A stretch of 64,000 nt of DNA from JBCCCJ01 sp039029315 (GCA_039029315.1 JBCCGK010000002.1:124001-188000), one strand, 5' to 3'. Positions 17,057 through 26,802 are shown, counted from the first letter of the stretch. Numbers and translations: made by a program. Notes: generated by a model not told the origin, from the sequence alone.

Positions 17057-18880
17057 TTATTCTTCCAAGATAATCAGCTTCTTTGTTGTAAACACATCCT
17101 CATCAGCAAAAAAGGTCAATAGATACATCCCCGCCGGCAACCCTAACTGAATTTGTTGGGAGGGGACATTCTCCAGTTTTCTTTCTGTAATATAACGGCC
17201 ACGCACATCTGAAATATTGACTTTCCAGGGAATGTTGAGTCGGTTGGCAGGCAGTATGATATCGACAATGCCGGTAGAGGGATTGGGGCGTACATCTAAA
17301 GGGGATACAGGGTCTTCGAGTTCCTCGATGCTGACTGAGAGGCAAGAACTTTGTTCCAGAATATTTCTTTGACAAAAATAATCTGAAATGGTCTCGACAT
17401 GTATTCCGCCATACAGCATAGAATCTGAATCAATGAGCAAACGTGCGCCATCAGCAAGACTCATTCCAACATAGTTCCCATATAATTCCTGTAGCTGAAG
17501 GCGATCAGTAACTTCTGGACCAATATGGTTACGGATCTGCATCATGGTTGAGGCCCAAAGTTCGCCATAGTCATAGATGCTGGTGCTGCTTGGAGGATAT
17601 GTCTGACTAGTTACTGAGACTCTTCCGGACCAGAACTCATTGTGCCCATCCCAAATAAATACTTCATGCCATCCCCAATTGCTAATGTCTTGTGAATAGG
17701 AGGAGGCAAAATAATCTCCGATTCCTTCATCAAGCCCCTTGCGCTCTACGCCTGAGCGTGTGTCAGGGGCAGCAGCGTGAGAGAGGGCATGTCCATATTC
17801 ATGGATGATCACATCGGCATCTTCTGCATCATCTACTCCCCCATCTCCAAACAGGATATAGGAACTGTTACCATTGATCACAAATACCGATTGATCCAAA
17901 TCCGACTTCCCATGTGGATCTGCCAGGAAGGGTTGGTTTTGCAAATTGGTAAAGCCCAAATGTTGGATATATCGCTGAAAGGTATCGATGTGATAGTATA
18001 CCATCACATCCTCAAACTCACTTTGATCTCGGGTAAAAAAGAAGTCTCCGGTAGTCGAAGTGGCAGGAGGTGTGCTAAATGGTGCCCGATCTTCTATCGA
18101 TACATAAGGCCCTTTCAGATGAAACAGCCCATTTTCATATGTCAGTCCCTTTAAGTCTACCGTATCAAGCAGACTATCAAAGGCCACCAGGTGTACATCA
18201 TTGGCATCGGTGATCAGATCCCCATAAGAAGTTTCTGATTGTGTGCATGGATCTGGCAAAAATACTCTCCCTTTTCCAGTGGTATCTTGCTGCGGAGCAA
18301 AATAAGCCCCTCTATCTTCCTGGGACAAAATTTCTCCAGTCTGTCCATGAATCAGGAATTCATAACTGACCACTTCCTCATGCGAGAAGGTAAGTCCCAC
18401 AAATACGGGCTGTAATTCTTCCTGATCTATCCACCATTTTTTTTCCAATTGAATCTCATAAGCCCTCGTCAGCTTGATGAGTTTTTGTCTGATAGTCGAT
18501 TCCTGCACATGATATTGCAGGTCTTGAGAGCTAGGGGGATCAAAAGATTTCAGGGCATCCATCAGGGAGTAGATTTTGCCCTTGTGGTCGAGATTCACTT
18601 TTATCCCGGCTTTATGGATAGGCTGATCCAAATAGCTCTGATGGAAGCTGATATGCTTTCCACCCGGACTTTCGATGATGTCTGAGAGATAGAGTTCACT
18701 ATTGGTTGCTGAGAGTTGAGGAGAATACCCCAAAACCCACTTTTCCAAAGAACTTTCGTCCCAATCAGGTCCGAGCTGTGCATGTGGTTTGAGATAAATT
18801 CCGCTGCTTTGTCCATATAATCCAGTCAAAACAATCCAACCAAAGAAAAAAGAAACGCAAATAAAGGCGCGGAGGTTCAT
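17057..18880 (-). CDS. Secreted thermolysin/fungalysin-like metallopeptidase with T9SS sorting domain
   Basis: A 607-aa secreted zinc peptidase. The signal peptide ends about residue 24 (GLYGQ). A propeptide resembling the FTP/PepSY region follows, then the catalytic domain with HEYGHALSH (zinc ligands and catalytic Glu, near residue 362) and downstream GLDEGIGDYFA, which supplies the third zinc ligand. The last 85 residues are a type A T9SS C-terminal domain: DVRPNPSTGIVDI, KVNISDVRGRYI and LPAGMYLLTFFADEDVFTTKKLIILEE. The protein is therefore predicted to cross the outer membrane and stay on the surface or be released. Substrate is probably extracellular protein. It stands alone, apart from the nucleotidyltransferase downstream. 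Confidence 0.88.
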   Translation of the reverse strand: MNLRAFICVSFFFGWIVLTGLYGQSSGIYLKPHAQLGPDWDESSLEKWVLGYSPQLSATNSELYLSDIIESPGGKHISFHQSYLDQPIHKAGIKVNLDHKGKIYSLMDALKSFDPPSSQDLQYHVQESTIRQKLIKLTRAYEIQLEKKWWIDQEELQPVFVGLTFSHEEVVSYEFLIHGQTGEILSQEDRGAYFAPQQDTTGKGRVFLPDPCTQSETSYGDLITDANDVHLVAFDSLLDTVDLKGLTYENGLFHLKGPYVSIEDRAPFSTPPATSTTGDFFFTRDQSEFEDVMVYYHIDTFQRYIQHLGFTNLQNQPFLADPHGKSDLDQSVFVINGNSSYILFGDGGVDDAEDADVIIHEYGHALSHAAAPDTRSGVERKGLDEGIGDYFASSYSQDISNWGWHEVFIWDGHNEFWSGRVSVTSQTYPPSSTSIYDYGELWASTMMQIRNHIGPEVTDRLQLQELYGNYVGMSLADGARLLIDSDSMLYGGIHVETISDYFCQRNILEQSSCLSVSIEELEDPVSPLDVRPNPSTGIVDIILPANRLNIPWKVNISDVRGRYITERKLENVPSQQIQLGLPAGMYLLTFFADEDVFTTKKLIILEE

Positions 18881-18971
18881 AAAAATAGCTTACTGGGTGA
18901 CATTCAGGCTTTGGTGTGATATGGGTGGTGTGTTCTGCGTAAAGAACGGATTTCCTTGCAAAGTTGCTGCA

Positions 18972-19583
18972 TTATTCTGACTCTTCCATTTTTTCTATAG
19001 AAAAACCTGAATTCTTTAACCTTTCTGCCAATGCCGGAAAGACTTCCTGGCGAATGCTGAAGGTTTGTCGACAGAGGTCAGTATAGACAGACTCTACCTC
19101 ATTTAGCGGAAATGGGTGGAGAATCTTGTTAATGGCCGAGGTTTTGTCATACGCATATTCAAGGACAAATCGAATTTTAGGGATGATTTCTTCTACTTGT
19201 CCTTCTTGAAGGGCATTTTCTGTTGCTGATCGATACGCTTCAATCAGACCACGAATTCCAAGCTTGGTTCCGCCAAAATATCGGACCACTATGGCGAGTG
19301 TCCAACTTAACTGGGCTGACTTCAATGCACCGAGGATTGGATCTCCTGCACTGTGTGAAGGCTCTCCGTCATCGGTAGCAAATTCAATTTGTGCTTGCTT
19401 GCCTAATCGATAGGCAAAACAATGATGACGGGCATCATGGTATTTTTTTTTGACTGATTTGAGGAACTCTTCTACTTCTTCCAGCTCTCGCACAGGAAAA
19501 CAAAAGGCATAAAATTTGGAGCCACGATCTTTGAAAAATCCCTCTGATGGTGCTGTCAATCGAAAAAGAGATGCTTGTTCCAT
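18972..19583 (-). CDS. YigZ/IMPACT family protein
   Basis: A 203-aa protein of the YigZ (UPF0029/IMPACT) family. The signature block is intact: KYHDARHHCFAYRL, DDGEPSHSAGDPILGAL and VVRYFGGTKLGIRGLIEAYRSA. The C-terminal part is the smaller domain of unknown function typical for bacterial members. The eukaryotic relative IMPACT acts in translation control; the bacterial role is not known. It lies downstream of the GT9 gene (27 bp). Confidence 0.92.
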   Translation of the reverse strand: MEQASLFRLTAPSEGFFKDRGSKFYAFCFPVRELEEVEEFLKSVKKKYHDARHHCFAYRLGKQAQIEFATDDGEPSHSAGDPILGALKSAQLSWTLAIVVRYFGGTKLGIRGLIEAYRSATENALQEGQVEEIIPKIRFVLEYAYDKTSAINKILHPFPLNEVESVYTDLCRQTFSIRQEVFPALAERLKNSGFSIEKMEESE

Positions 19584-19610
19584 GTGTGTTGCTTGCTATG
19601 AGCGTTGGAA

Positions 19611-20609
19611 TTACGAAATTCCTTGATTGATTTCTGCCATCACCTGATCAGGCAACATTTCCTTCATACAGCGAAAATGACCTTTGGGGCAGCGATCAAA
19701 TCCGATTTTGGAGCAAGGTCTGCATCCAAGTTCTTTGTTCTCGATCAGTCGATGGGGAGTCTTGTAAGGCGTCATTCCCAATTCCGGAACGGTGCTTCCC
19801 CATAAGCTATAAGTCTTCATCCCGAATGCTGCTGCAATATGCATAAATCCCGTATCATGTGTCAGTACTTCCTGGCATTGCCTCAGCAAAGCAGCAGATT
19901 TCAGCAGGTCAAATTTTCCCACAGCATCGAATACTGGCACGTGCAACTTCTCCAAAATGATGTCCGCCTCGGCTCGGGCATCCTTTCCACCAAGCAATAA
20001 TACAGGGCGTTGAAGACCTTCAATTGTTTGTGCAAAATATTCTGGTATCCACCGTTTGGTAGCGAAAGTAGCCCCCAACACCACTGCTAAGCACTTCTCC
20101 GCATCAGCCAAACAATGCGCCTCACTCAGCTGACCTTTTGCCCACCTATTCAAATCATCTGGCAAAAATAAATCCAGTCCTTCCTCATCCAATTCTACCT
20201 CCAATCGATTCAGACACTCACCATATCGCTGAACTATATGGGAGATGACCAGCTTCCTTTTCTTGAAACGGACCATCTTGTATTTGGCCAGATTTTGTTT
20301 GTTGAAGGTGGTTGTGGGTATTCTCAATCCCAATCTTAGCCGAAGAGTCCGGAGATTGTTATGCAGGTCGATGAGATAATCAAATGCTTCTTCTCTTAGA
20401 CGACCGATTTGTTTTCCGAATTGATCCTCCAGCAGATGAAGGTGATCTATATAAGGATTGTGAATCAACAAATCCTGATAAGCAGGTTTGGTCAGAAAAT
20501 GAAGTTCCCAGTTCGGGTGGGCGCGTTTGATACTCCGAATAACCGGAGTAGTGAGGACAATATCACCCATGGAACTAAACCGTACCAGCAGGAGTTTTTT
20601 AGCCCTCAA
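19611..20609 (-). CDS. Glycosyltransferase family 9 (ADP-heptose:LPS heptosyltransferase-like)
   Basis: A 332-aa GT9 protein, predicted to add heptose or a related sugar to lipopolysaccharide core on the inner-membrane face. The conserved start KKLLLVRFSSMGDIVLTTPVIRSIK is only complete if translation begins at the TTG at 20609; the first in-frame ATG would remove the conserved residues. Further matches are ALLRQCQEVLTHDTGFMHIAAAFG, LWGSTVPELGMTPY and a Cys-rich CRPCSKIGFDRCPKGHFRCM tail common in Bacteroidota GT9 proteins. The gene overlaps the upstream FKBP gene by 11 bp, so the two are probably translationally coupled. Confidence 0.9.
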   Translation of the reverse strand: MRAKKLLLVRFSSMGDIVLTTPVIRSIKRAHPNWELHFLTKPAYQDLLIHNPYIDHLHLLEDQFGKQIGRLREEAFDYLIDLHNNLRTLRLRLGLRIPTTTFNKQNLAKYKMVRFKKRKLVISHIVQRYGECLNRLEVELDEEGLDLFLPDDLNRWAKGQLSEAHCLADAEKCLAVVLGATFATKRWIPEYFAQTIEGLQRPVLLLGGKDARAEADIILEKLHVPVFDAVGKFDLLKSAALLRQCQEVLTHDTGFMHIAAAFGMKTYSLWGSTVPELGMTPYKTPHRLIENKELGCRPCSKIGFDRCPKGHFRCMKEMLPDQVMAEINQGIS

Positions 20610-21102
20610 AATCGATCAGTTCAATATCAAAAATCAACACACTGTTTGGGCCAATATCAGGAGATACTTGACGATCCCCATATGCCATTCCTGAAGGGAC
20701 GATCAATTTGATTTTGCCGCCCTTTCCAATCAGTGGAATGCCTTCTTGCCATCCTTTGATAAGTTTCGCCAGAGGAAAGCGAATTGTTCCACGTTTTTTC
20801 GTAGAATCGAATACCTGACCATCCAGAGTCGTACCATGATAATGTACTTCCACCAGGGATCTCAAAGAAGGCTTTTCTCCCTGTCCGGGATTTTCTACCA
20901 CATAATGTAAGCCTGAAGGGAGACTTTCTACTTCCATGTCATTTTCTGCCAGCCAGTTCTTGATTTTTGCTTCGTCAATCTCAGCAATGCTTTGGCCTAA
21001 TTCCACAGGGGCAGATCGTGTAGCTTTGGTTTCAGGGGCTTTTTCAGCACATCCCAATGCCAGCATCAGCACGAGCGCATATACAATCAATGAAGGTTTC
21101 AT
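20599..21102 (-). CDS. FKBP-type peptidyl-prolyl cis-trans isomerase lipoprotein
   Basis: A 167-aa lipoprotein. The signal peptide ends in LALGC (Cys18). A single FKBP domain fills the C-terminal two thirds: VEVHYHGTTLDGQVFDSTKKRG, WQEGIPLIGKGGKIKLIVPSGMAYGDR and the closing FDIELIDFEG. It should catalyse proline isomerisation and assist folding of exported proteins in the periplasm or at the outer membrane. Overlaps the downstream GT9 gene. Confidence 0.93.
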   Translation of the reverse strand: MKPSLIVYALVLMLALGCAEKAPETKATRSAPVELGQSIAEIDEAKIKNWLAENDMEVESLPSGLHYVVENPGQGEKPSLRSLVEVHYHGTTLDGQVFDSTKKRGTIRFPLAKLIKGWQEGIPLIGKGGKIKLIVPSGMAYGDRQVSPDIGPNSVLIFDIELIDFEG

Positions 21103-21198
21103 AATCTGTTGGCTGGATAATCAAGAAAGGACACAAGATACGAAGTTTGTGGGTTGGGCAAAAGAACAAAATGAGATGATGCTAATCTGTACTCGGTT

Positions 21199-22656
21199 CT
21201 AGTGCAGGAGTTGGCTTGTTTGTTCTTTTAGCCATCCAAGGTGTGCCGTTTGCTTAGCCTGTTCGAGGGCTAGCGACAGTTTTTGAAGTCTGAGTTGGCT
21301 GTCAGCAGGTGACATGATGGCTGTCCGTTCATGGATCGTAAGAAGTTTTCGAAAATATTTCAGAAAATTCAAGTGGTTGCCACGGTTCTTTGTGGAAATC
21401 TCTTTGTTGCGAGCGAGAAAATGCTGAAAACTATTGAGAAGAAAAGTCAAGGCATCCCAATCTTTTTGCTCGTAGTAACACCGCAGCAATAGGTGTTTGG
21501 CACTCAGTTGATAATAGGCATCCGAGAATTCCACTGTATTCAAGACACGAATGGCCTTTTGAGTTTGGGAAGTCGCTTGCAAATAAGAAGCCCAACAAAA
21601 ATTATATACATTTTCCCGATAAAGCAGGGACACCTTGGATCGATAACGCTTAAGAAAAGCCTCCACCCAGTCAAATTGTCTTTCGCGAAGGGCAACGGTA
21701 ACAATGTTTTTAAAATCAGTATGCGCAATTTGTTCTCCGATCAGGATCAGCCCGGAGCTTAGTTGTTGTTGATAGAGCCCGAATAATTCATGCTCAAAGC
21801 GGGTATTGCCAGCATTGATCTGTCGGATACAATAATTTTGTGCATTCTTATAGATCAAGCGAGACTCCGATGGATGAAAGCTCTCTGCATAGGTTGACAG
21901 CAATTCCTTGAGACGGGTATAGTTCCTTTCTTTCCCTTCTTGCATCAAAAACCAAATTTCTTTGTAAATCAAAATCGCAGGTATGTCAGTGAGGGGATTG
22001 TCTGGCAGATTCAGAGCGGAAAGAATGGGCTCTACCCCATAGATTTTTTCATCTGCTTGCAGGATATGTTGCCGGTTCATCATTTCGTTGCTTCCTCTAA
22101 GCTTTTGGATGTAATACCAGGTATCCAGATGCTGCATGGCATGGGCCAATGAAGCGTCATACGTTCGCAACTCCTGTTGAGCAGCCAAATTACTCGTCTC
22201 ATATGCGAGCTGATACTGGGTCCAGTGATAATCCGAATCACGGATTTTGGAAGAATCCAGGCCCTTTGCCAAAGCATTGGCCTCGGTGGCAAAACTTCTT
22301 CCCAACTGTCTCTTCCTCAATTGGGTGAGCAGCAACAATTTCTGCTCATATTCCCGGGACTGAAGTTCCAAATGAATCAGAAATCCTTTTAGGAGACGAT
22401 AGAGAAAAGACATCTGTTCTCGCAATTGTTGACTCTTGATATCTTCTCCGGGGAAGAGTTGTTCAAACAAAAATTCTCTGGTCAGCCTTGTTTGATTGTA
22501 TTCAGGGGCAAATGGAATCAGCACACGCAACAACTGACTCAATCGCTTGGAATGATTGAAGAAAGGGGAGTCAACATATTGCTGGAACCGCTTCAATTCG
22601 GCAGCTGTCAGACTTCCCAAAGTCAGAAACAGTTTATTTTGATTAAACGATTTCAT
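21199..22656 (-). CDS. Unassigned 485-aa helical protein
   Basis: A 485-aa protein that begins MKSFNQNKLFLTLGSLTAAELKRF and contains a long, probably all-alpha region rich in Leu, Gln and Tyr (repeated patterns such as LLTQLRKRQLG and RCYYEQKDWDALTFLLNSF), suggestive of TPR-like helical repeats. No signal peptide and no catalytic motif was seen. It resembles a family of long hypothetical proteins in Saprospiria-like Bacteroidota that share the opening FLTLGSL and FVxSPFFN patterns (here YVDSPFFNHSKRL), but no function is known to me. It sits alone, divergent from the FG-GAP protein gene. Confidence 0.75.
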   Translation of the reverse strand: MKSFNQNKLFLTLGSLTAAELKRFQQYVDSPFFNHSKRLSQLLRVLIPFAPEYNQTRLTREFLFEQLFPGEDIKSQQLREQMSFLYRLLKGFLIHLELQSREYEQKLLLLTQLRKRQLGRSFATEANALAKGLDSSKIRDSDYHWTQYQLAYETSNLAAQQELRTYDASLAHAMQHLDTWYYIQKLRGSNEMMNRQHILQADEKIYGVEPILSALNLPDNPLTDIPAILIYKEIWFLMQEGKERNYTRLKELLSTYAESFHPSESRLIYKNAQNYCIRQINAGNTRFEHELFGLYQQQLSSGLILIGEQIAHTDFKNIVTVALRERQFDWVEAFLKRYRSKVSLLYRENVYNFCWASYLQATSQTQKAIRVLNTVEFSDAYYQLSAKHLLLRCYYEQKDWDALTFLLNSFQHFLARNKEISTKNRGNHLNFLKYFRKLLTIHERTAIMSPADSQLRLQKLSLALEQAKQTAHLGWLKEQTSQLLH

Positions 22657-22811
22657 AAACGATTAAGATTTCAATTCATAAATCCCACAAAATCAATATA
22701 TTCAAATATAAATTTATCAAAAATTCTCTTCATAAATTCTAAAAATTGTCCTTTCCCTACCCACTTTTCATCTATACCTTGAGTTGCAAGAGCACTAATT
22801 ATCAGTACATC

Positions 22812-25454
22812 ATGTCTATTGTCCACTTCTTGTTTCTCCCTCTCTCCTCTTACCAGAAACCTTCCCTTTTTCTGGTTCTAAGCTCTATCCTTTCATGGGG
22901 ATATGCGCAATCTTTCCAGGATGTAAGCCCGATTCCCATCATGCCGCTAGCGTATGATGTCAGACATGGAAGCATGGCTGCTGGAGATTATAACAATGAC
23001 GGAAAGATGGATCTCTACATCTCTGGCATAGATGCTTTTGGGCAGCATGTTGCCTTTATTTGTCAAAATAATTTTGGCCTGTTCATTCCAGATTCTCTGG
23101 CATCTAGTCAGCTTACTCCCTTATCCCACGGCTCTGCTGAATGGGGAGATTATGACAATGATGGATTTCTGGATCTCCTGGCTTGTGGAGAGGATTCTTT
23201 GGGAAACCTGCACACCTTTGTCTATCACAATGATGGGGCTGGCGGATTTCAATCCATTCAACAAAATCAATATCCGAACTTTGGTGCGCGATATGGGGAA
23301 GTACATTGGGGAGATATGGACAATGATGGCAATGCAGAATTTCTCATCAGTGGGCAGGCAAATATTTTCGTCAACGGACAAGCAAGCCTTCAAGCCTGGA
23401 CTGCGATATATAGCCACTTCAACAATGGCCTGTTTATCCAGCAGGTATATCTTCCCGTTCATGGAATCGAACAGGGAAGTAGCAGCTGGATGGATATCAA
23501 TCAGGACAACTATCTGGATATCCTTCAATGCGGGATAGATACGGCAGGTATTAGGCAGTATGTTTTTCATCGAACAATCTTCCCGCCCAATGCGGGATCA
23601 CCATATGAATTCCTCTCTTCCACTGCGAGTTATCCAGCTGTTTCAAACAGTTCCCTCGCCTGGACCGATTATGACGAAGATGGAAAAATTGATTTGCTGG
23701 TATCAGGGATTCAATCAGCCGGAACCCACCTCTCAAGCATATATTCCGTTGCAGGATTCGATTCGATGGGAAGCCCGTTTTACACACAACATTCCATTCC
23801 AGTGTCTCAAGTAGCAGGAGGCAGTGTCCTATGGGGGGATTATACGAGTGATGGACTCGTAGATCTCTTTGTTTCGGGCAAGCCCACCAATGGACAGTCA
23901 GAAGCTGAAGTCCTGTTAGGAAGCGGAATGGGGAATATGCCCTTCATCGAAGATTCCTTAAGCTCCACAATTCTCCAGGGAACGGATTCCGGGCAGGTGG
24001 CCTGGATAGATTTCACCAATGATGGAAGATTGGATCTCATATCGATTGGAAATCCGCCTGGAGGCAGTGGGATCAATTTTCGAATGTATCAGAATATTCA
24101 CAACGGCCCTCCTCTCTCCCACCCTGCACCCATAAACTTGAGTAGTATTTCCGATACATTTAACCAAATGATCTTGTCCTGGGATGGTCCACAAACTCAG
24201 GGAACCAAAACCTACAATGTATATATCGGCACCAGCCCACATTTGGCGGATGTCCTCCACCCAATGGCTGATCTATCCGCGGGTAAGCGCAGGATTCACC
24301 GACATGGGAATGCTGGCCTGAATGAAAGCATGGTCATCAGTATTTTAGATCAGGGCAAATATTACTGGGGGGTTCAAACAATTGGGGCTGACTATCAGGG
24401 TTCGGTATTCTCTGTTCAGGATTCATTTTATTATACCGCTTCCCAAAAGGTCTATCCTGGCGATACCAATGATGATCAACTGGTGGATATGTGGGATTTA
24501 CTTCCAATTGGGATTAAGTACAACATGGCTGGCCCTTCCCGTCCCATTCCAGGTACAGACTGGTCAGGACAGGCAGCGATTGATTGGGCCGATTCTTTGG
24601 CTAATGGTGTCAATACCAAACATGTGGATGCCGATGGCAATGGCCTGATCGATATGAATGATGTTCTGCTTGTCGATAATCACTATGGATTGGTTCAGCA
24701 GGGAAACAAAGGAAGGGTTCAGGGAGGGGTCCCTTTATTCCTAACGGGCATGCCTTCCTTCATGAATCCTGGCGATTCGGTCTTCCTCGATCTCCATCTG
24801 GGAACGGCTGACACCCTGGCGTTGGACCATTATGGATTGGCTTTAACGATCACCTATGACTCGAGTCTTGTCGATCCCGGGAGTGTCCATGTACAAGTTG
24901 ATTCTTCCTGGCTGGGAACGGTGGGAACGGATTTATTGGTGTTGTACAAGGATCAATTCACATCTGGCAAGCTTGATATTGGCCTTGTCAGAAATGATCA
25001 GGTAGACAAATCAGGCTATGGCAAAATTGCCAGTATCATCATTGTCATGGATGACGATATCTCCAAGCGAGAGATCCCATTCGTCCTGGAATTCGAGAAC
25101 ATCCTTGCCATCGATGCGACTGAAAACCAGCTAGATGTGAGTGGCCATACAGCTTCCTCATTTGTGGATGCAGAACCAAACGCGATTGATCAGGCACTGG
25201 ACAAGGGTTTGTCAGTATTTCCCAACCCGATCTCTCTGAGTCAGCAATCCTTCCTTGAAATCAGGTCCGAATTTGTTCAAATAACTGATCTGTCTCTGTT
25301 CACTCTTCAAGCGTTCCAAATTCCTCTACAGCACCTCCAAAATCAAGGATCACGAATCAGCCTGCCGATACAGGGATTGGCTCCAGGAATTTACTTTCTG
25401 CGGGTTCAGAGTGAAAGCGGTATCTCGACGAGGAAAATTTGTCTCACACCATAA
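22812..25454 (+). CDS. Secreted FG-GAP/VCBS-repeat protein with dockerin-like and cohesin-like domains and T9SS sorting domain
   Basis: An 880-aa protein. The ATG at 22812 gives a signal peptide (LFLVLSSILSWGYAQ) and is preferred over the upstream TTG at 22746. Seven Ca2+-type FG-GAP motifs follow: DYNNDGKMD, DYDNDGFLD, DMDNDGNAE, DINQDNYLD, DYDEDGKID, DYTSDGLVD, DFTNDGRLD, suggesting one beta-propeller. After a fibronectin-like stretch comes a dockerin-like pair (PGDTNDDQLVDMWDLL and DADGNGLIDMNDVLLVDNHYG). A cohesin-like beta domain follows (MNPGDSVFLDLHLGTAD to the VLEFENILAID region). The end is a T9SS type A domain (LSVFPNPISLSQQ, LAPGIYFLRV). Probably a cell-surface binding protein; ligand unknown. 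Confidence 0.85.
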   Translation: MSIVHFLFLPLSSYQKPSLFLVLSSILSWGYAQSFQDVSPIPIMPLAYDVRHGSMAAGDYNNDGKMDLYISGIDAFGQHVAFICQNNFGLFIPDSLASSQLTPLSHGSAEWGDYDNDGFLDLLACGEDSLGNLHTFVYHNDGAGGFQSIQQNQYPNFGARYGEVHWGDMDNDGNAEFLISGQANIFVNGQASLQAWTAIYSHFNNGLFIQQVYLPVHGIEQGSSSWMDINQDNYLDILQCGIDTAGIRQYVFHRTIFPPNAGSPYEFLSSTASYPAVSNSSLAWTDYDEDGKIDLLVSGIQSAGTHLSSIYSVAGFDSMGSPFYTQHSIPVSQVAGGSVLWGDYTSDGLVDLFVSGKPTNGQSEAEVLLGSGMGNMPFIEDSLSSTILQGTDSGQVAWIDFTNDGRLDLISIGNPPGGSGINFRMYQNIHNGPPLSHPAPINLSSISDTFNQMILSWDGPQTQGTKTYNVYIGTSPHLADVLHPMADLSAGKRRIHRHGNAGLNESMVISILDQGKYYWGVQTIGADYQGSVFSVQDSFYYTASQKVYPGDTNDDQLVDMWDLLPIGIKYNMAGPSRPIPGTDWSGQAAIDWADSLANGVNTKHVDADGNGLIDMNDVLLVDNHYGLVQQGNKGRVQGGVPLFLTGMPSFMNPGDSVFLDLHLGTADTLALDHYGLALTITYDSSLVDPGSVHVQVDSSWLGTVGTDLLVLYKDQFTSGKLDIGLVRNDQVDKSGYGKIASIIIVMDDDISKREIPFVLEFENILAIDATENQLDVSGHTASSFVDAEPNAIDQALDKGLSVFPNPISLSQQSFLEIRSEFVQITDLSLFTLQAFQIPLQHLQNQGSRISLPIQGLAPGIYFLRVQSESGISTRKICLTP

Positions 25455-25476
25455 GCAACAATTCTCCAATCTTTCT

Positions 25477-25484
25477 TACCTTTG
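25477..25484 (+). promoter_or_regulatory. -7 box upstream of fructose-bisphosphate aldolase gene
   Basis: TACCTTTG, matching TAnnTTTG, 51 bp before the ATG at 25535. No TTG lies at the usual -33 distance, so the call rests on the -7 box and the position between genes. Confidence 0.45.
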
Positions 25485-25534
25485 CGGTCGTCTTCCTTGC
25501 CCCATAACACTATTTAACTTTTGATAAGGAAACA

Positions 25535-26614
25535 ATGATCGCAACGAACAGAAAATTCCGCCCCGGCGTTCTGCACGGAGATGAAGTCAAAGAACTGCTT
25601 GATTACGCTAATGAGAAAAACTTTGCTCTGCCAGCTGTCAATGTTGTCAATACCAGTACTGTCAATGCTGTAATTGAGACCGCAAGAGATGTCAATTCTC
25701 CTGTGATTGTTCAGTTTTCCAATGGTGGTGCACACTTTTTTGCTGGAAAGGGTTTGTCCAAAGAAAACCAGAAAGCTGCCATTGCTGGTGCTGTCTCTGG
25801 AGCTATGCATGTTCATCAGATGGCTGAAGCTTATGGTGTAACTGTTATTCTTCATACTGACCACTGTGCGCGAAAGCTTCTGCCCTGGATGGACGGAATG
25901 CTTGATGCCAATGAAAAGTATCACGAAAAAAATGGTCAGCCGCTTTATAGCTCGCATATGCTTGACCTCTCAGAAGAGGAACTTGAAGAAAATGTAGGGA
26001 CTTGCGTGGAGTACTTCAAGCGAATGAATGCTATCGGTATCACCCTGGAAATGGAATTAGGGGTTACAGGGGGAGAAGAAGATGGGGTAGACAATACAGA
26101 CATCGACAGTTCAAAATTGTATACTCAGCCTTCAGAAGTCGCCTATGCCTATGAACAGTTGAAAACTGTAGGAGATCGATTCACTGTAGCTGCCGCATTC
26201 GGAAATGTTCATGGTGTTTATAAGCCCGGAAACGTCAAATTGTCTCCCATCATCTTGAAGAACAGTCAGGAGTATGTGCAGGAAAAATTCGGCACAGGCC
26301 CTAATCCGATCAACTTTGTCTTCCACGGTGGATCTGGTTCAAGTCGTGAAGAAATTAGAGAAGCGATTGAATATGGTGCTATCAAGATGAATATTGATAC
26401 AGATACTCAGTGGGCATTCTGGGATGGCGTTCGTGCATACGAAGCCGAGTTCCACGATTATCTTCAAGCTCAAATCGGCAATCCAGAAGGAGAGGACAAG
26501 CCCAACAAGAAGAAGTATGATCCACGCGTTTGGCTCAGAAAAGGAGAGCAAGCACTGATCAAGCGGCTAACCCGCGCCTTCGAAGATTTGAATGCAATAA
26601 ACGTTTTTGGCTAG
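25535..26614 (+). CDS. fbaA: Class II fructose-bisphosphate aldolase
   Basis: A 359-aa zinc-dependent aldolase of the class IIA type, cleaving fructose 1,6-bisphosphate in glycolysis and making it in gluconeogenesis. The start is FRPGVLHGDEVKELLDYANEKNFALPAVNVV. The zinc site is VILHTDHCARKLLPW, with further ligands in ITLEMELGVTGGEEDGV and AAAFGNVHGVYKPGNV. FVFHGGSGSSREEI and IKMNIDTDTQWAFWDGV are the phosphate-binding blocks. Length is right for FbaA. It is followed closely by the inverted-repeat element at 26642. Confidence 0.95.
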   Translation: MIATNRKFRPGVLHGDEVKELLDYANEKNFALPAVNVVNTSTVNAVIETARDVNSPVIVQFSNGGAHFFAGKGLSKENQKAAIAGAVSGAMHVHQMAEAYGVTVILHTDHCARKLLPWMDGMLDANEKYHEKNGQPLYSSHMLDLSEEELEENVGTCVEYFKRMNAIGITLEMELGVTGGEEDGVDNTDIDSSKLYTQPSEVAYAYEQLKTVGDRFTVAAAFGNVHGVYKPGNVKLSPIILKNSQEYVQEKFGTGPNPINFVFHGGSGSSREEIREAIEYGAIKMNIDTDTQWAFWDGVRAYEAEFHDYLQAQIGNPEGEDKPNKKKYDPRVWLRKGEQALIKRLTRAFEDLNAINVFG

Positions 26615-26641
26615 ACAGTCAGGTGTCAGTCAGATATCTTG

Positions 26642-26802
26642 GAGACTGTTTGGGAATGTGTACTGAGAATTTTCAGGGTGTATTTTTTTCTCAGACAAGG
26701 CTCTTTCTGGTTCTCATAGTGGTGCTATGGGAACAAAAAAAGCCACTGGATGAGGAAAAAAGACGCATACAAAAAATAAGTAACAGATTTCAAAACAGTC
26801 TC
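26642..26802 (+). mobile_element. MITE-like element, copy A (161 bp, terminal inverted repeats)
   Basis: The ends are inverted repeats of about 20 bp: GAGACTGTTTGGGAATGTG at 26642 and, on the other strand from 26802, GAGACTGTTTTGAAATCTG. The interior is also an imperfect palindrome: a TTTTTTTCTCAGACAAGG arm pairs with a TGAGGAAAAAAGACGC arm around a TGTTC/GAACA centre, so the whole element could fold into one long hairpin. A second copy lies at 57197-57356 in the opposite orientation. No open reading frame of significance and no clear target-site duplication. It begins 28 bp after the fbaA stop, between convergent genes. Confidence 0.75.
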
